Assembly (NCBI RefSeq): GCF_018294505.1
Contig: NC_057804.1
Coordinates: 247,179,099 to 247,243,098 of the forward strand
DNA: 64,000 bases
Origin: Triticum aestivum
Taxonomy: Eukaryota; Streptophyta; Magnoliopsida; Poales; Poaceae
Direction: 5' to 3'
Shown here: positions 20,021 to 32,600 of the stretch, piece by piece
Layout: each line of letters opens with the position of its first letter
How positions within the stretch are numbered: position 1 is the first letter of the stretch
The notes under the pieces: generated by a model
The model's database searches: none
The model's input: the letters and a program-made list of their open reading frames with translations, nothing else
What the model was told of the DNA's origin: nothing
Program-made: the position numbers and the translations under genes

Positions 20021-20057
20021 TATAGATATAGATATAGATATAAATATAGATATAGAT
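20021..20057. repeat. (ATAGAT)n microsatellite
   Basis: About six imperfect copies of tatagatatagata, one with an interruption (ataaatat). Confidence 0.9.
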
Positions 20058-20425
20058 TGGTCCAGGATAGTAGACCCAGATTGTTTGGATTAGTGTCGCG
20101 GAGAAATTTGTACCGATGCTCATTGCCAAGAAAGATGTAACTGAATATGTCACACCTGCTACTACGCAGTGAGCAGTGGACAACAAGGGAGAAGCATGAG
20201 ATGATCCTTTGTACGTGGGTTGAGCCCATTGGGTTGTCTAGCCGTCTGTGGCCCAGGCCGCGTGGTGTGCGTGTCTTTATAAGCTACCTAACCCAGACAG
20301 AGATGGAGCGAGACGCTCGCAACTCCGAATCTCATCCCCTTTCTCCTACCTCACCTCGTTTGCTATCTCTTCTCACCCACAAATTTCTCCTTGTGCGACC
20401 GATTTCGTCCGATTGGTCGTCACAA

Positions 20426-20440
20426 TTGGTAATGAGAGCC
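20426..20440 (+). other. Primer-binding site of the old Gypsy element
   Basis: TTGGTAATGAGAGCC follows the LTR end by one base and resembles the initiator-Met tRNA complement TGGTATCAGAGCC with a small change. Confidence 0.6.
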
Positions 20441-20638
20441 TACAATCCTAGCCTAGAAATTTTGTCGCGCCGCGGCATCCATAATCCCTTGGCCGGATCG
20501 GTAACACCCATCGTCGTAGGTGTGCTACCACTCCAGTGGGAGCACAAAAAAAAATCCTATGCGGGGTTTGATCCACTCGGGGCGGGTGACACGGTGCCCT
20601 CCAAGCCTTCTGCCTAGACGCGGCAGTTCTTCACCGCC

Positions 20639-21840
20639 ATGGGGGAGCAGACCGCCAACCTCGCCGCGCTCATGGAGACGCTGCTCTCCAGATTTGACAA
20701 AGAAAAGGTGCTCACTGACAAGAGGGCCGAGGCGCAGACGACGTTCAACACCCAAGTGTCCCACGAACTACAGAGCTTGGCCAAGAAAATCGGCCTCACC
20801 CAGGCGGACGTGAATGACATACGTAAAGTTGGCACACCATCAGCGTCGTCAGCCCCCTCCTCGGGTTCTCAGGTGGACGATCCATCGGCGGCGGTGTTGC
20901 ACACCCCGGCAGGGTGGACTGCACCACCACCACCACCACCATCGATTGTGCGTGTCGCGCCGCCTCCGAGCGCCTTGTCAATTCCGCAGAGCATCATAGG
21001 CTCCGGGCCGCTCGCACGGCTCTCCAATGACGGTCCGCTGCTGCTCTCCCGACCAGATGACGCCCTCAGGTTGCCGGAGAGCGGACCACAGCCTGTGCCG
21101 CGTGAGGACTACTCCAGCAGGCCACCCCGTTTTGAAGGTGACGCCCCACACGTGTGCCTGGATCACTGCTTAGCCTATTTTGAGCTCTATCGAGTGCCAC
21201 AACATAACTGGGTGGCCACGACAGCCCTATACGTCGAGGGCCATGCTGCTCTCTGGTTGCGGGCGTTCCGATAGACTCACAACAAGCTCACTTGGGCGAT
21301 GTTTAGTCAGGCCATTGTTGAAGAATTTGGTCTCGAGGAGTTTGAATCTCTGATGCACAAGCTGTTACAACTTCGTCAGACTGACAACATGGTGGAGTAC
21401 ATGCAACAATTCGAGGTGTATATGTACAATTTGCTTGCCTTGGATGCCACATTGAGTCCCAAATTCTTCGACACCCAATTCCTGCTTGGGCTCAAGGATG
21501 AATTGCGCACCGCGGTCCGTATCCAAGCACTGTCGAGCATCACGTGGGCCACCGTTTTTGCATGAATTCAAGAAGAGGAGATGGAACACCAGCGCCCTTG
21601 TTTTCGCCAAACAGCAACAGGCAGACCACCGCATTCGCTGATAACCATGACAACAGCAGGTCGACCCCTTCCACACCAACCTCAGTGACCGCTCCAGCAC
21701 CAGTCCAGCATCCAACTCAAGCTTCACATACTGACACGAATGATTTTAGCCGGGAACATCAGTTGCAAGACTACCGATGACAACATGGGCTCTGTTTTCA
21801 CTGCGGGGACAAGTACTCTCGCGAGCATCAGTGCAAACGC
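20639..21840 (+). pseudogene. Gypsy gag and zinc knuckle (broken)
   Basis: The start at 20639 (MGEQTANLAALMETL) opens a coiled-coil-like N terminus, followed by a Pro-rich linker. The capsid core (FEGDAPHVCLDHCLAYFELYRVP, then HAALWLRAFR) ends at a stop at 21272-21274. The frame resumes to 21565 (AIVEEFGLEEFESLMHKLLQLRQTDNMVEYM). A CCHC-like knuckle (CFHCGDKYSREHQC) lies at about 21790-21835 in another frame. Known role: virus-like particle assembly and RNA binding. Confidence 0.88.
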
Positions 21841-21913
21841 TCGCCGCAACTCCTCATGATGAAGTGAGCGATCATGGTGAAGTGCTCTCTGATGATGTGT
21901 TCGTGCTCTGGAA

Positions 21914-22624
21914 TTGTTGGATGAACCTACAGTGGCCGACATGTTGTTGTTGTCTGCACATGCAGTTGAGGGCACCGAAGCTACAGAAACCATTCGATTG
22001 CGGGCCAAAGTGGGCACTCAAACAATGTTGATGCTAGTCGACTCGGGCAACACACACAGTTTTGTTAACTCAGCGTTTGGCACACGAATTGGAGCTACCA
22101 CCACCAACATTCCGGCCATCACGGTTCGGGTTGCCAATGGCCAACGTCTGAACTGCACGTCTATGGTTCAGAACCTGCAATGGCTCACTCATGGCCAGGA
22201 ATTCACCACTGATATGAGTGTTCTCAACCTCAGGGTCTATGATGCAGTACTAGGCGTTGATTGGGTCGCCCAACATAACCCAATGCAATGTGATTGGAAG
22301 CAAAAGACCATTCAGTTTCAGCAACAAGGCACATCGGTTCAGTTGATCGGTGTGCGCACTGACAAAACACCAGCACTCACTGCACTGGATGCAGCGACAT
22401 TGTGGCAGATGCATGATGCAAATGAAATCTGGGGTGCAACACTGTTGGAAATTCAATTAACACCACCGCCAACTTCAGAGAGCACCGAGGTGATTCCACC
22501 AGTAATTCAACATGTCTTGACAGAATTCAGCGACATATTTGCAGAGCCAACTGAACTTCCTCCACATCGACAGTATCATCACGCGATCACACTGGAACCG
22601 GGCGCAACACCTATCAACTGTTGA
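21914..22624 (+). pseudogene. Gypsy aspartic protease region
   Basis: Open for 236 codons. The active-site block is LVDSGNTHSFVNSAFG, with D-S-G intact. Next come VRVANGQRLNC, VYDAVLGVDWVAQHNPMQCDW and a linker ending HHAITLEPGATPINC before a stop. This enzyme would cleave the Gag-Pol polyprotein. Confidence 0.88.
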
Positions 22625-22678
22625 CCATATCGCTACTCGTCGTTGTAAAAAGATGAAATAGAGCGCCAGGTCACTGAA

Positions 22679-23712
22679 ATGCTACGCATTGGCGTGATTA
22701 CCCATAGCATGAGTCCATTTGCTGCCCCAGTCCTCTTGGCGAAGAAAAAGGATGGCACGTGGCGGTTCTGTGTGGATTACAGACGCCTGAGCCTGGTGAC
22801 CATCAAGAACAAACTTTCTCTTCTAGTAATCCATGAGCTCTTGGATGAATTACCCGGGGCAGCCTTCTTTACAAAGACTGACTTGCGCGCGGGGTATCAC
22901 CAAATATGCATGCGTGCGGGCGATGAGGAGAAGACGAATTTCAAGACTCACCACGGCCACTTCGAGTTCCGAGTCATGCCGTTTGGTGTCACAAACGACC
23001 CTCCCACCTTTCAGTGTGTGATGAACTAAGTTTTGTCCGGGCCGAACCGTAAGTTTGTCATTACATTTCTAGATGACATCCTCGTGTTCAGTCGCTCCTT
23101 GCAGGAACATAAGGAACATTTGCATGAGGTCTTCACTCTGTGACAACACCAAATGTATGCCAAGCGCTCCAACTGCTCCTTCGCCCAGCTCCGCGTCGAG
23201 TATCTTGGCCATGTGATTTCGCGGGAGGGCGTGGTGATGGATGCCAGCATGACAAGTGCAATGCGTGCGTGGCCTACACCAACCAATGCCATGGAATTGC
23301 ACAGCTTCCTTGGCCTCACCGGCAATTACCGGAAGTTCGTGTTGTGCTATGGAATTCTCGTCGAGCCCCTCACTCAACTGCTCACCAAGAAGGGATTTGT
23401 GTGGTCTGAGTGAGCTCAGGACGCGTTCGAGATCCTCAAGGAAGCAATGGTGAACACCCAGGTCCTGGCCCTGCCCGATTTCATGCGCCCATTCTCAATT
23501 GAGACCGACGCGTGCGACACGGGTGTGGGCGCGGTGCTCGTGCAAGAAGGCCAGCCCATCGCCTATCTCAACAAGGCCTTGGGTGTGTGGAATTAGCGCC
23601 TCTCCATCTACGAGAAGGAGTTCCTCACAGTAATGATGGCAGTGGAAAAATGGCGCGCGTACCTTGAGCTCACCCCATTTGTCATCGTCACCGACCACAA
23701 GTCTTTGCCACT
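22679..23712 (+). pseudogene. Gypsy reverse transcriptase and RNase H (broken)
   Basis: RT blocks are SPFAAPVLLAKKKDGTWRF, FTKTDLRAGYHQI, FRVMPFGVTNDPPTFQ, then FLDDILVFSRS (catalytic DD, about 23066-23092) and EYLGHVIS. The RNase H block is FSIETDACDTGVGAVLVQEG, IYEKEFLTVMMAVEKWRAYL and VTDHKSL. In-frame stops interrupt at about 23027, 23142, 23411 and 23594. One RT change (NDPP for the usual NAPA/NAPP) is near motif B. Confidence 0.9.
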
Positions 23713-23753
23713 TGGGTGATCAATAGCTGGAGACGGAGCTCCAGCGCAAGGCG

Positions 23754-24970
23754 ATGTCAAAAATGGTGGGCCTCCAATTCTCCTTTAAATATCGTCATGG
23801 TCCTGACAACGGTACGATGGACGCACTGCCTCGTGTTGGGCATCTTCTCTCCCTTGACGCCCTGTCCATATGTCAGCCACTATGGTTCCAGGATGTTGCC
23901 AACTCTTACGAGACAGATACAGACATTCAAGACTTGCTCCAGGGCCTTGCTCTATCCAGCCCTAACGAGCACGACTACGAATTGCGTCAAGGTATCATCC
24001 GCCTCCACGACATGATTTGGATTGGCGCTAATACCACCCTCCAGACAAAGCTCATCAATGCTTTTCATGCAAGCGCAGTCGGGGGTCACTCTGGCGTGAC
24101 TACGACATACCAGTGGGTGAAGAAGTTGTTTGCTTGGAGTGGCATCAAACAAGCTGTTGAGGATTTTGTGCGACAGTGCACGGTCTGCCAAGAGGCCAAG
24201 AATGAGCATATAAAGACCCCAGACCTACTACAACCCCTACCAATACCACTGAGCCATGGCGTGACCTCACCATGGACTTCATTGAAGGCCTGCCAGCATC
24301 CGAAGGCTATAAGATAATCATGGTTGTGGTCGCGATCATTTTACCAAGCATGCACACTTCATTCCTATGCGCCATCCATTCACACCAGCAATAGTGGCGC
24401 ATGCCTTTTGGGATACTATCATCAAACTACATGGAGTGCCACACTCAATCGTCTGTGATCGCGACCCGATTTTCACCAGCACAATGTGGTGTGCTCTATT
24501 GGAGGCAGCCGGAACCAAGCTCAGCTACTCCATGGCCTACCATCCTCAAAAGGATGGCCAAAGCGAATGGGTAAACCAATGCCTGTACACGACACTTCGA
24601 TCAAGTGGCGCAAATGGATTCCAACTTCAGAGTTCTGGTATAACACCACTTATCATTCCTCGCTCAACACCTCACCATTCAAAGCTCTGTATGGTTGAGA
24701 ACCCAACCTGGGGGGTCTACCAATGATTGCTGCAAATCTACCAGACGGCACTGATGCAGGATTGGATTGGGCTATGCATAATGACAGACTGCACGCGCAG
24801 TTGGCCCGTGCCCAGAACCGGTGCAAGCAAAAAGCAAACAAGACCAGAACAGAGCGCTCCTTTGACATGGGTGATCAAGTATTGCTCAAACTCCAGCCTT
24901 ACGCGCAGTCAACAGTGGCCAACCACCCATGCCCCAAACCAACATTCAAGTTCTTTGGGCCCTTCAAGAT
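23754..24970 (+). pseudogene. Gypsy integrase (broken, 3'-truncated)
   Basis: The zinc-binding HHCC region (ASAVGGHSGVTTTYQWVKK, then CTVCQEAKNEH) lies at about 24060-24210. The core has the first Asp context DFIEGLPASEGYK, the second Asp in [13 protein letters not shown], and the Glu in [13 protein letters not shown]. The C-terminal part reads FDMGDQVLLKLQPYAQSTV and stops at KFFGPFKI. Any chromodomain is lost because the Athila-type LTR starts at 24971. Confidence 0.9.
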
Positions 24971-25790
24971 TGATACGCCTCCATCGTATCTACTTTTCCA
25001 AACACTTTTGCCCTTGTTTTGGACTCTAACTTGCATGATTTGAATGGAACTAACCCGGACTGACGCTGTTTTCAGCAGAATTGCCATGGTGTTATTTTTG
25101 TGCAGAAATAGAAGTTCTCGGAATGACCTGAAACTTCACGGAGATTATTTTTGGAATTTATAAAAAATATTGGCGAAAGAATCAAGACCAGGGGCCCACA
25201 CCCTGTCCACGAGGGTGGGGGGCGCGCCTACCCCCCTGGGCGCGCCTCTGCCTCGTGGGCCCCCTGATGCTCCACCGACCTCAACTCCAACTCCATATAT
25301 TCACATTCGGGGAGAAAAAAATCAGAGAAGGATTCATCATGTTTTACGATACGGAGCCACCGCCAAGCCCTAATCTCTCTCGGGAGGGCTGATCTGGAGT
25401 CTGTTCGGGGCTACGGGAAGGGGAATCCATCGTCGTCGTCATCATCAACCATCCTCCATCACCAATTTCTTGATGCTCACCGCCGTGCGTGAGTAATTCC
25501 ATTGTAGGCTTGCTGGACGGTGATGGGTTGGATGAGATTTACCATGTAATCGAGTTAGTTTTGTTAGGGTTTGATCCCTAGTATCCATTATGTTCTAAGA
25601 TTGATGTTGCTATGACTTTGCTATGCTTAATGCTTGTCACTAGGGCCCGAGTGCCATGATTTCAGATCTGAACCTATTATGTTTTCATGAATATATGTGA
25701 GCTCTTGATCCTATCTTGCAAGTCAATAGTCACCTACTATGTGTTATGATCCAGTAACCCCGAAGTGACAATAATTGGGACCACTCCCGG
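24971..25790 (+). repeat. Athila-type 5' LTR, left part
   Basis: The first 304 bp match 63697-64000. It contains a GC-rich palindromic module (25188-25258), a TATA-like ccatatatt (about 25294-25302) and the plant-leader-like aagccctaatctctc. It is interrupted at 25790 by the long-LTR element. The LTR sequence CCCGG at 25786-25790 is duplicated at 37792-37796. Confidence 0.92.
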
Positions 25791-28700
25791 TGTGACGCCC
25801 CCGATTCAATCGTACACTAATCATGCACGCAAATGTGTACGATCAAGATCAGGGACTCACGGGAAGATATCACAACACAACTCTACAAATAAAATAAGTC
25901 ATACAAGCATCATAATACAAGCCAGGGGCCTCGAGGGCTCGAATACAAGTGCTCGATCATAGACGAGTCAGCGGAAGCAACAATATCTGAGTACAGACAT
26001 AAGTTAAACAAGTTGCCATAAGATGGCTAGCACAAACTGGGATACAGATCGAAAGAGGCGCATGCCTCCTGCCTGGGGTCCTCCTAAACTACTCCTGGTC
26101 GTCGTCAGCGGGCTGCACGTAGTAGTAGGCACCTCCGGTGTAGTAGGGGTCGTCGTCGACGGTGGCGTCTGACTCCTGGACTCCAGCATCTGGTTGCGAC
26201 AACCAGAAAGAAAGGAAAGGGGAAAAAGGGGGGAGAAAGCAACCGTGAGTACTCATCCAAAGTACTCGCAAGCAAGGAGCTACACTACAAATGCATGGGT
26301 ATATGTGTAAAGAGGCCATATCAGTGGACTGAACTGCAGAATGCCAGAATAAGAGGGGGATAGCTAATCCTGTCGAAGACTACGCTTCTGGCAGCCTCCG
26401 TCTTGCAGCATGTAGAAGAGAGTAGATTGAAGTCCTCCAAGTAGCATCTCCAAGTAGCATATCCAGGTAGCATCTCCAAGCGCATCTCTAGTCGCATCGC
26501 ATAGCATAATCCTACCCGGCGATCCTCTCCTCGTCGCCCTGCGGAAAAGCGATCACCGGGTTGTCTGTGGAACTTGGAAGGGTGTGTTTTATTAAGTATC
26601 CGGTTCTAGTTGTCATAAGGTCAAGGTACAACTCCAAGTCGTCCTGTTACCGAAGATCACTGCTATTCGAATAGATTAACTTCCCTGCAGGGGTGCACCA
26701 CATAGCCCAACACGCTCGATCCCATTTGGCCGGACACACTTTCCTGGGTCATGCCCGGCCTCGGAAGATCAACACGTCGCAGCCCCACCTAGGCACAACA
26801 GAGAGGCCAGCACGCCGGTCTAAACCTAAGCGCACAGGGGTCTGGGCCCATCGCCCATAGCACACCTGCACGTTGCGAGGGCGGCCGAAAGCAGACCTAG
26901 CCTAGTGGCGTTCCAGTCCAATTCGGCGCGCGCCGCTCCGTCGCTGACGTCTGAAGTGCTTCGGCTGATACCACGACGTCGGGATACCCATAACTACTCC
27001 CACGTAGATGGTTAGTGCGTATAGGCTCGTAGCCAGACTCAGATCAAATACCAAGATCTCGTTAAGCGTGTTAAGTGTCCGCGAACGTCGAACAGGGCCA
27101 GGCCCACCTCTCTCCTAGGCGGTCTCAACCTGCCCTGTCGCTCCGCCACAAAGATCCACACAGAGGGCCGTCGGGACAAAGGTCCTTTCAGCCCCCAATC
27201 CGTGAATCACTCGCGGGTACTCTTCGAGCTGACCCGACTTTAGTCACCATCTGTGTAGTATGTAGTATGTATAGTATATACCCGTGATCACCTCCCAGGT
27301 GATCACGGCCCAATAGTATAGCAAGGCAGACTGACAAGAATGTAGGGCCAATGATGATAAACTAGCATCCTATACTAAGCATTTAGGATTGCAGGTAAGG
27401 TATCAACAGGTGTAGCAACAATGTCAGGCTATGCATCAGAATAGGATTAACGGAAAGCAGTAACATGCTACACTACTCTAATGCAAGTAGTATAGAGAAG
27501 AGTAGGCGATATCTGGTGATCAAGGGGGGGGCTTGCCTGGTTGCTCTGGCAAGAGAGAGGGGTCGTCAACTCCATAGTCGAACTGGTCAGCAGCAGCGTC
27601 GGTCTCGTAGTCTACCGGAGAGAAGAGGGGAAGAAATAATGAATACAGAGCAAACAAAGCATCACAAAATATAACAAGGCAATACGCGGTGTTCGGTGTG
27701 CCCTAACGCGGTAGTAGGTGATACCGGTGAAGGGGGAAAAACATCCGGGAAAGTATTCCCGGGGTTTCGTGTTTTCGGGCAGAGGAGCCGAAGGGGGAAA
27801 GTTGCGGGTTCGATAGGTTAGGGGCGTGTGGCGGACGAACGGACCGCGTATCCGGATTCGTCTCGTCGTTCTGATCAACTTTCATGTAGGAAGTATTTTC
27901 ATCCGAGTTACGGATTAAAAGATATGATTTTCTAAAGATTTAATCATTTTCTGATTTTAATTATTTATTTAAATTCAACATTATCCAAAACAGTATTTGC
28001 TGACGTCAGCATGACGTCAGCAGTCAACAGAGGTGTTGACTGGTCAACTGACGTGTGGGTCCCACTAGTCATTGACTGTTTAGTCTAATTAGTGTTTAAC
28101 TAATCTAACTATTGTTTAATTAAACTAATTAGTTAGTTAGGTTAATGTAATTATAATGAATTAACTTAATTAATTCCTTAATTAATTAATTAATTAAATT
28201 ATTATTATCTATTTATTTATTTTATTTATTTTATATATTATTTTTAATTCCCCTTTTTTTTAACAAAACGTTCTGGGGCGGTGGGGCTCCGCTGTCATAG
28301 GCCCTAGGGGCCATAGTGGGTTTGGGTGCTGCGGGCGCCGCAGGTGCGGGCGCGGACGTTCGGGCGGCTGGCCCCGGGCATGGGCGCGAGCACCCGAGTG
28401 GGTGAACCCGGGGCGTAGGTGGAGGTCACCAGGGCGTGGTGGGGCGAGGCCGTGGCCTCGGCAAGGCTCGCCGGCCGACCGCGGCGAGCGAAGGCAGACA
28501 CAGGGGCGGCGCGGATGGCAGGACGCGCGGGCTGGCGGCCTCCGACGAGCAGCGAGGCGCGGCCAGACGTCGCTGATGCGACGGGCACGCGGGCGCGTCG
28601 CGCGCACGGCACGGGCACGAGGGGGGAAGGTCAGGGGCGGAGCGGCTCGTGCTAGTGCGCGGGGACGAGCGGGAGGCGGCGCCGGTCAAAGGGGGAAGAG

Positions 28701-29682
28701 AGGGGGGAGGCGGGCCTCACGTTCGAGTAGAGACCAGGGGGCGGCGAGGCTCGAGGTAGCCGTTGTGGAGGAGGACGGGGACGACCGACGGAGACGAGGA
28801 GGAGATCCGGCGAGGACGCTTCCGGCGAGGGGCTTTCCAAGCGACGGTGACGGGATCCGTGGGCGACGGGGCGGCGTTCGCCGGGGTTGGTGCAGAGGCG
28901 GGAGGGCGTCGCGACGAAGGGGGCTCCGGGAGGAGGCGAGGCCTCGGTGGTGGGGTGGCGCCGGGGAAGGCGCCGGTGTCGGGGCGTGAGGCGGCGTAGT
29001 CACCAGGGTCGGGGGGGGGGGGGGGGGGCGAGCGCCCCCGATCCACATCGGATCGTGGGGTGGGGAAGAGGGGATCGTGCGGGGGGGGGGGGGAAGTGGG
29101 AGATCGGGTGGGTAGCTAGGGTTCCGGGAGGGGTTATACAGGGGGCATGGGGTGGGCCTCCTAGAGGCCTGGATGCCCAGTTGGGCCGAATGGCCCAGGG
29201 GGAGGGGGGCTTTGCCTTTCTTTTCTTTGGTTTCTATTTTCCTTTTATTTCTTTTCTGTTTTTTTTATACTTTGCTTTCTTTTAGTTTCCTATTATTTTA
29301 GTTTTAGTAAATTACCAAAGTGGCACCTAAATAGCATTTTACAAATTATGCCACTGCCACAATAGTTTAATACTTATAACAATTTAGTTTTGAAAATGTT
29401 ATTATTTTTAAAGCATTAAACTAATTGTTTTTGCTACCCTTTTATTCATTTAACAGTATTTAAACATTCTATAAAAGTGTGTTTTCTCCACCATAATTAT
29501 CTATGCAATATTTGGTTCACTCCGAACATTTTAGTTTTAATATTTGAAAACTTTTATTGTTTGCCTATTTTTGAATTTGAATTTGAATCGGTTTCGAACT
29601 AACTCGAGATTAGCAACTATAAACGAGGTGACGTGGCATCATTAGCAAAGGATCACTGTAGCTTAATTTCCCGGGCGTCACA
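25791..29682 (-). repeat. LARD-like element 1: 3' LTR
   Basis: It begins TGTGACGCCC and ends GGGCGTCACA. A GC-rich block (28260-29200) with poly-G runs (about 29011-29028 and 29082-29093) is followed on the + strand by an AT-rich tail. On the - strand a TATA-like TGTATAACCC lies at about 29133-29142. It has two copies of TGACGTCAGCA (28001-28022). Confidence 0.92.
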
Positions 29683-32600
29683 ATTCTCCTCCACTACAAG
29701 AAATCTCGTCCCGAGATTTAGGAGCAGGAGTAAGGGGGGAGGGATCTAATTACGAAATGCTAACGGATCTTCTCAGTCTTGGTTGCTCTTCTCGAAGAGG
29801 TCGACCCATTACATTGATGTCTTCCGTTCTCTGCTTCAGGTCATCATGATGAAGTCATCATCCTTTCTTCGGAAATTCCATCGTACTAACGAAAGATTAA
29901 GGGGGTATACTGAAGAATGGATCTCTGCAGGGTAGATTATCTGGTAGACAACAACGAGGAAGGTGGCGGAAAGTAACTCTCGAATTGAAATTTAAGCCAA
30001 TATCGAGAGCTTAGCAAGAAGGTGCAAAATAGAAGTTTCAAGCGCATAGGTAATCGTTCGTTGCCTGAAGCGAAGTGTGAAAGGGGTTCAGAGCAATGGG
30101 AATAAGTATTGCGTCTGATACCAAATTGATGATCTCATCAGAAGGTGGCTCGTGAATTACACACGAGGCCACGCGTGAGGAATAACTTTGGGAACAGGGG
30201 GTGTACAGGAGAGTCAGGTTTCGATCCTGTGGAACTGTGGGTTATGGGCCCACCATGTGGGTTAAAAATAGGAGCGGTGACATCTCGCACGGTCACAATA
30301 GCAAGGCATGTCAGAGGGTAGCCTATCAGTTATGTCGGCACAATGTCGGTACCAGGGGCGAGGGACGAAGAGAACCATTTTCCTGCTCGTTGAACGAGGC
30401 AGACCAATAGGCAAAGTTCTCGTCCATCGGCGGTTACCGGAAGTCATCAACAGTAGTAACAAGGTCTTACTGACAGAGTTGTACATCGAGGTGTTTGCAC
30501 AAGCAGTGGATTATTACTGCTTATATCATATAGATCATAGAAAAGGTTTAAACAAACCAATGGAAGGAAAATATGATCATCAGATTAAACAGAACAATGG
30601 AAGGGAAAATATGTTTAAACACATATTTCGAGGGTATATCCTCCCCAAGGACAAGCAGAGCAAGATATCCATGACAGGATATAAAGTAGAAAACCCTTTA
30701 GGTAAGGGGAGAGAAATTTCATGACATTACCCATACAACGGTGTTCGGATAATTGAGCAAGAAACATTTAGCATTGGGCTTCGGATGTTCTTGTTGAAAA
30801 TCAGAGTATCGCAGACATGCTTCGAGATAGCATTGACATAGCCTTCAGGTGAAGATCAGACTTTGGAATCACGAAGGATCCATCTGGAATAACTTGTAGA
30901 ATCAGTATTACAATTCCCTCATGGATGAATGGATAACCCTGCTGAAAGGAATCTATAATGATAGGTCCTCCAGCTGGGGGGGGTGCTAGGCATGACATCA
31001 TGTTACCGGGTCATCAAAGGACCAACAACATAACTCCTGGAAAGTTGTCCCAACCATCATAACTGACCGAGATTCAGATCCAATTGGTGTCATGATACCT
31101 CAGACTTAGGATACCTGAGAAGAAAAGGCGCAACACAAATCGTTGAAATGGCATTGCAAGATTCTCGGGAAATGAACTATGGGAGGGGGTTCCTGAAACA
31201 ATAGTTCATCATTAAACCAAGGAGAGGACAAGGAGGTGTCTGGTGAACTCAACGGCAATTCATCGAGATTTCCAAAAGATGGATTTCCACAATTACGTGA
31301 ACAAGGAGATAACATTTGTCGGATCAAATGAGAACATGGTGTATGCTCGAGGAGAACATACACAGTTAAACATTGGATGAGAGGTGCACCGGGAATATGG
31401 CCTGGGTTGCACGACCAATGCCGGAATGATGATTCAATAATCAATAGTCTAAGAATGAACGACCGACCATTAACTTCAAAGCAATAGGATTGCTAGAAGG
31501 AAAGAATACAAACAACACCGTTCACTTGTTGGAATTAACACGGGGACCAAGAAAGAATGATGACAGTGAGAAGTATTTCCATGTCAAGAATTCTCAAGAG
31601 GTGGAACAAATCTCAGAACATTCTTGACATAAAGGATGGTAATACTCCAAGGTAAAGAAGAACAATTGCTGGATAGCAAGGAACTCAAGGTATAACACCA
31701 AACATGAACAAGCTTGTGTTGGTGGGAAGGCAATAAAGTGGTCGATGATAATACAATTCATCGAGGGCAAGGATGGTATGTCTCATCATTAATTCAATTG
31801 ATATCCTGGAAGAGCATCAGAATGTAGATGGTGATCATGACACATTTGTCGAGAGATTCCACGAAGATGTAATCGATCCGCGATCACATCAGTCAAAAGA
31901 ATGATGAAGCAAGAGGTTATTGGAACCATAGGTACAACACAAACCTGAAATCAAGATTGTTGTTCAAGGCGAACTGATATGACGAGGAAGATCGACGTAA
32001 CCTTAGCTCATTGTCAAAAGTTGTGCTCCGGGATTAAGGACCAGGTAGCACAGTTAAAATTTAGCATGGTAATGATATAACCGATCAGGCTAGGAATGAC
32101 ATGATCGGGTACAAACTCGTACATAAAGAATATTAGTAAGAGTTGTTAAACCGTAATGCGGACTCGGTTTAGTTATCGGTGTCCTTGAGTGTTTAATAAC
32201 TCAGAGCCCAATGAAAAATTTGTAATCAATGAGTATGTAGTACTTGATGAAGAACTCATAGGAAGTTATGCAGTTCCATGATAATCTCGAGATACCAGGG
32301 GGGTAATACTCGACACAAGATCAAAGTAAAGGTTGGACTGGTGTATTGTCCCATAGAAGACAATTGTTTTAACTTGTCCGAGAAATGAGATCTAAGAAGA
32401 ACAATCATGGTCGGAACCACGGTTGCAAAAGGCCAGATCCTAGATATAAGATGAACTTATACCAAAGGAATAATTTATTTAAAAGAAGCTTTAATGATAA
32501 GATCTACATCGTGTCCATGGGCATGAACACAAGTTCAAGGTCGACTCCCACTTCTCCAATGCATAACCTTTCATTCACTTCTCACGTCCGATGAAGATGC

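Larger units (their letters stand above)
20100..24970 (+). mobile_element. Old Ty3/Gypsy (chromovirus-like) retrotransposon, truncated on the right by the Athila-type insertion
   Basis: A 5' LTR remnant ends at 20424 (...GTCACA). It has a TATA-like tttataa at about 20275 and is followed by a PBS. The LTR's left boundary is not resolved, so the start here is approximate. Gag, zinc knuckle, protease, RT, RNase H and integrase follow in the Gypsy order, with at least eight in-frame stops or frameshifts. The element is cut at 24970, just after the integrase C-terminal KFFGPFKI motif, where the next LTR starts. The expected right half may lie beyond the window. Confidence 0.87.

Noticed and set aside
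28402..28989. 195-codon ORF (and its copy at 36514-37101), Arg/Gly-rich
   Set aside because: It lies on the strand opposite to the element and is explained by high GC. There is no domain, and it is conserved only because the LTRs are young duplicates.
28686..29048. Pro/Ser/Arg-rich antisense ORFs in the LTR
   Set aside because: Several overlapping frames are open at once because of GC bias, and no codon-level evidence favours any of them.
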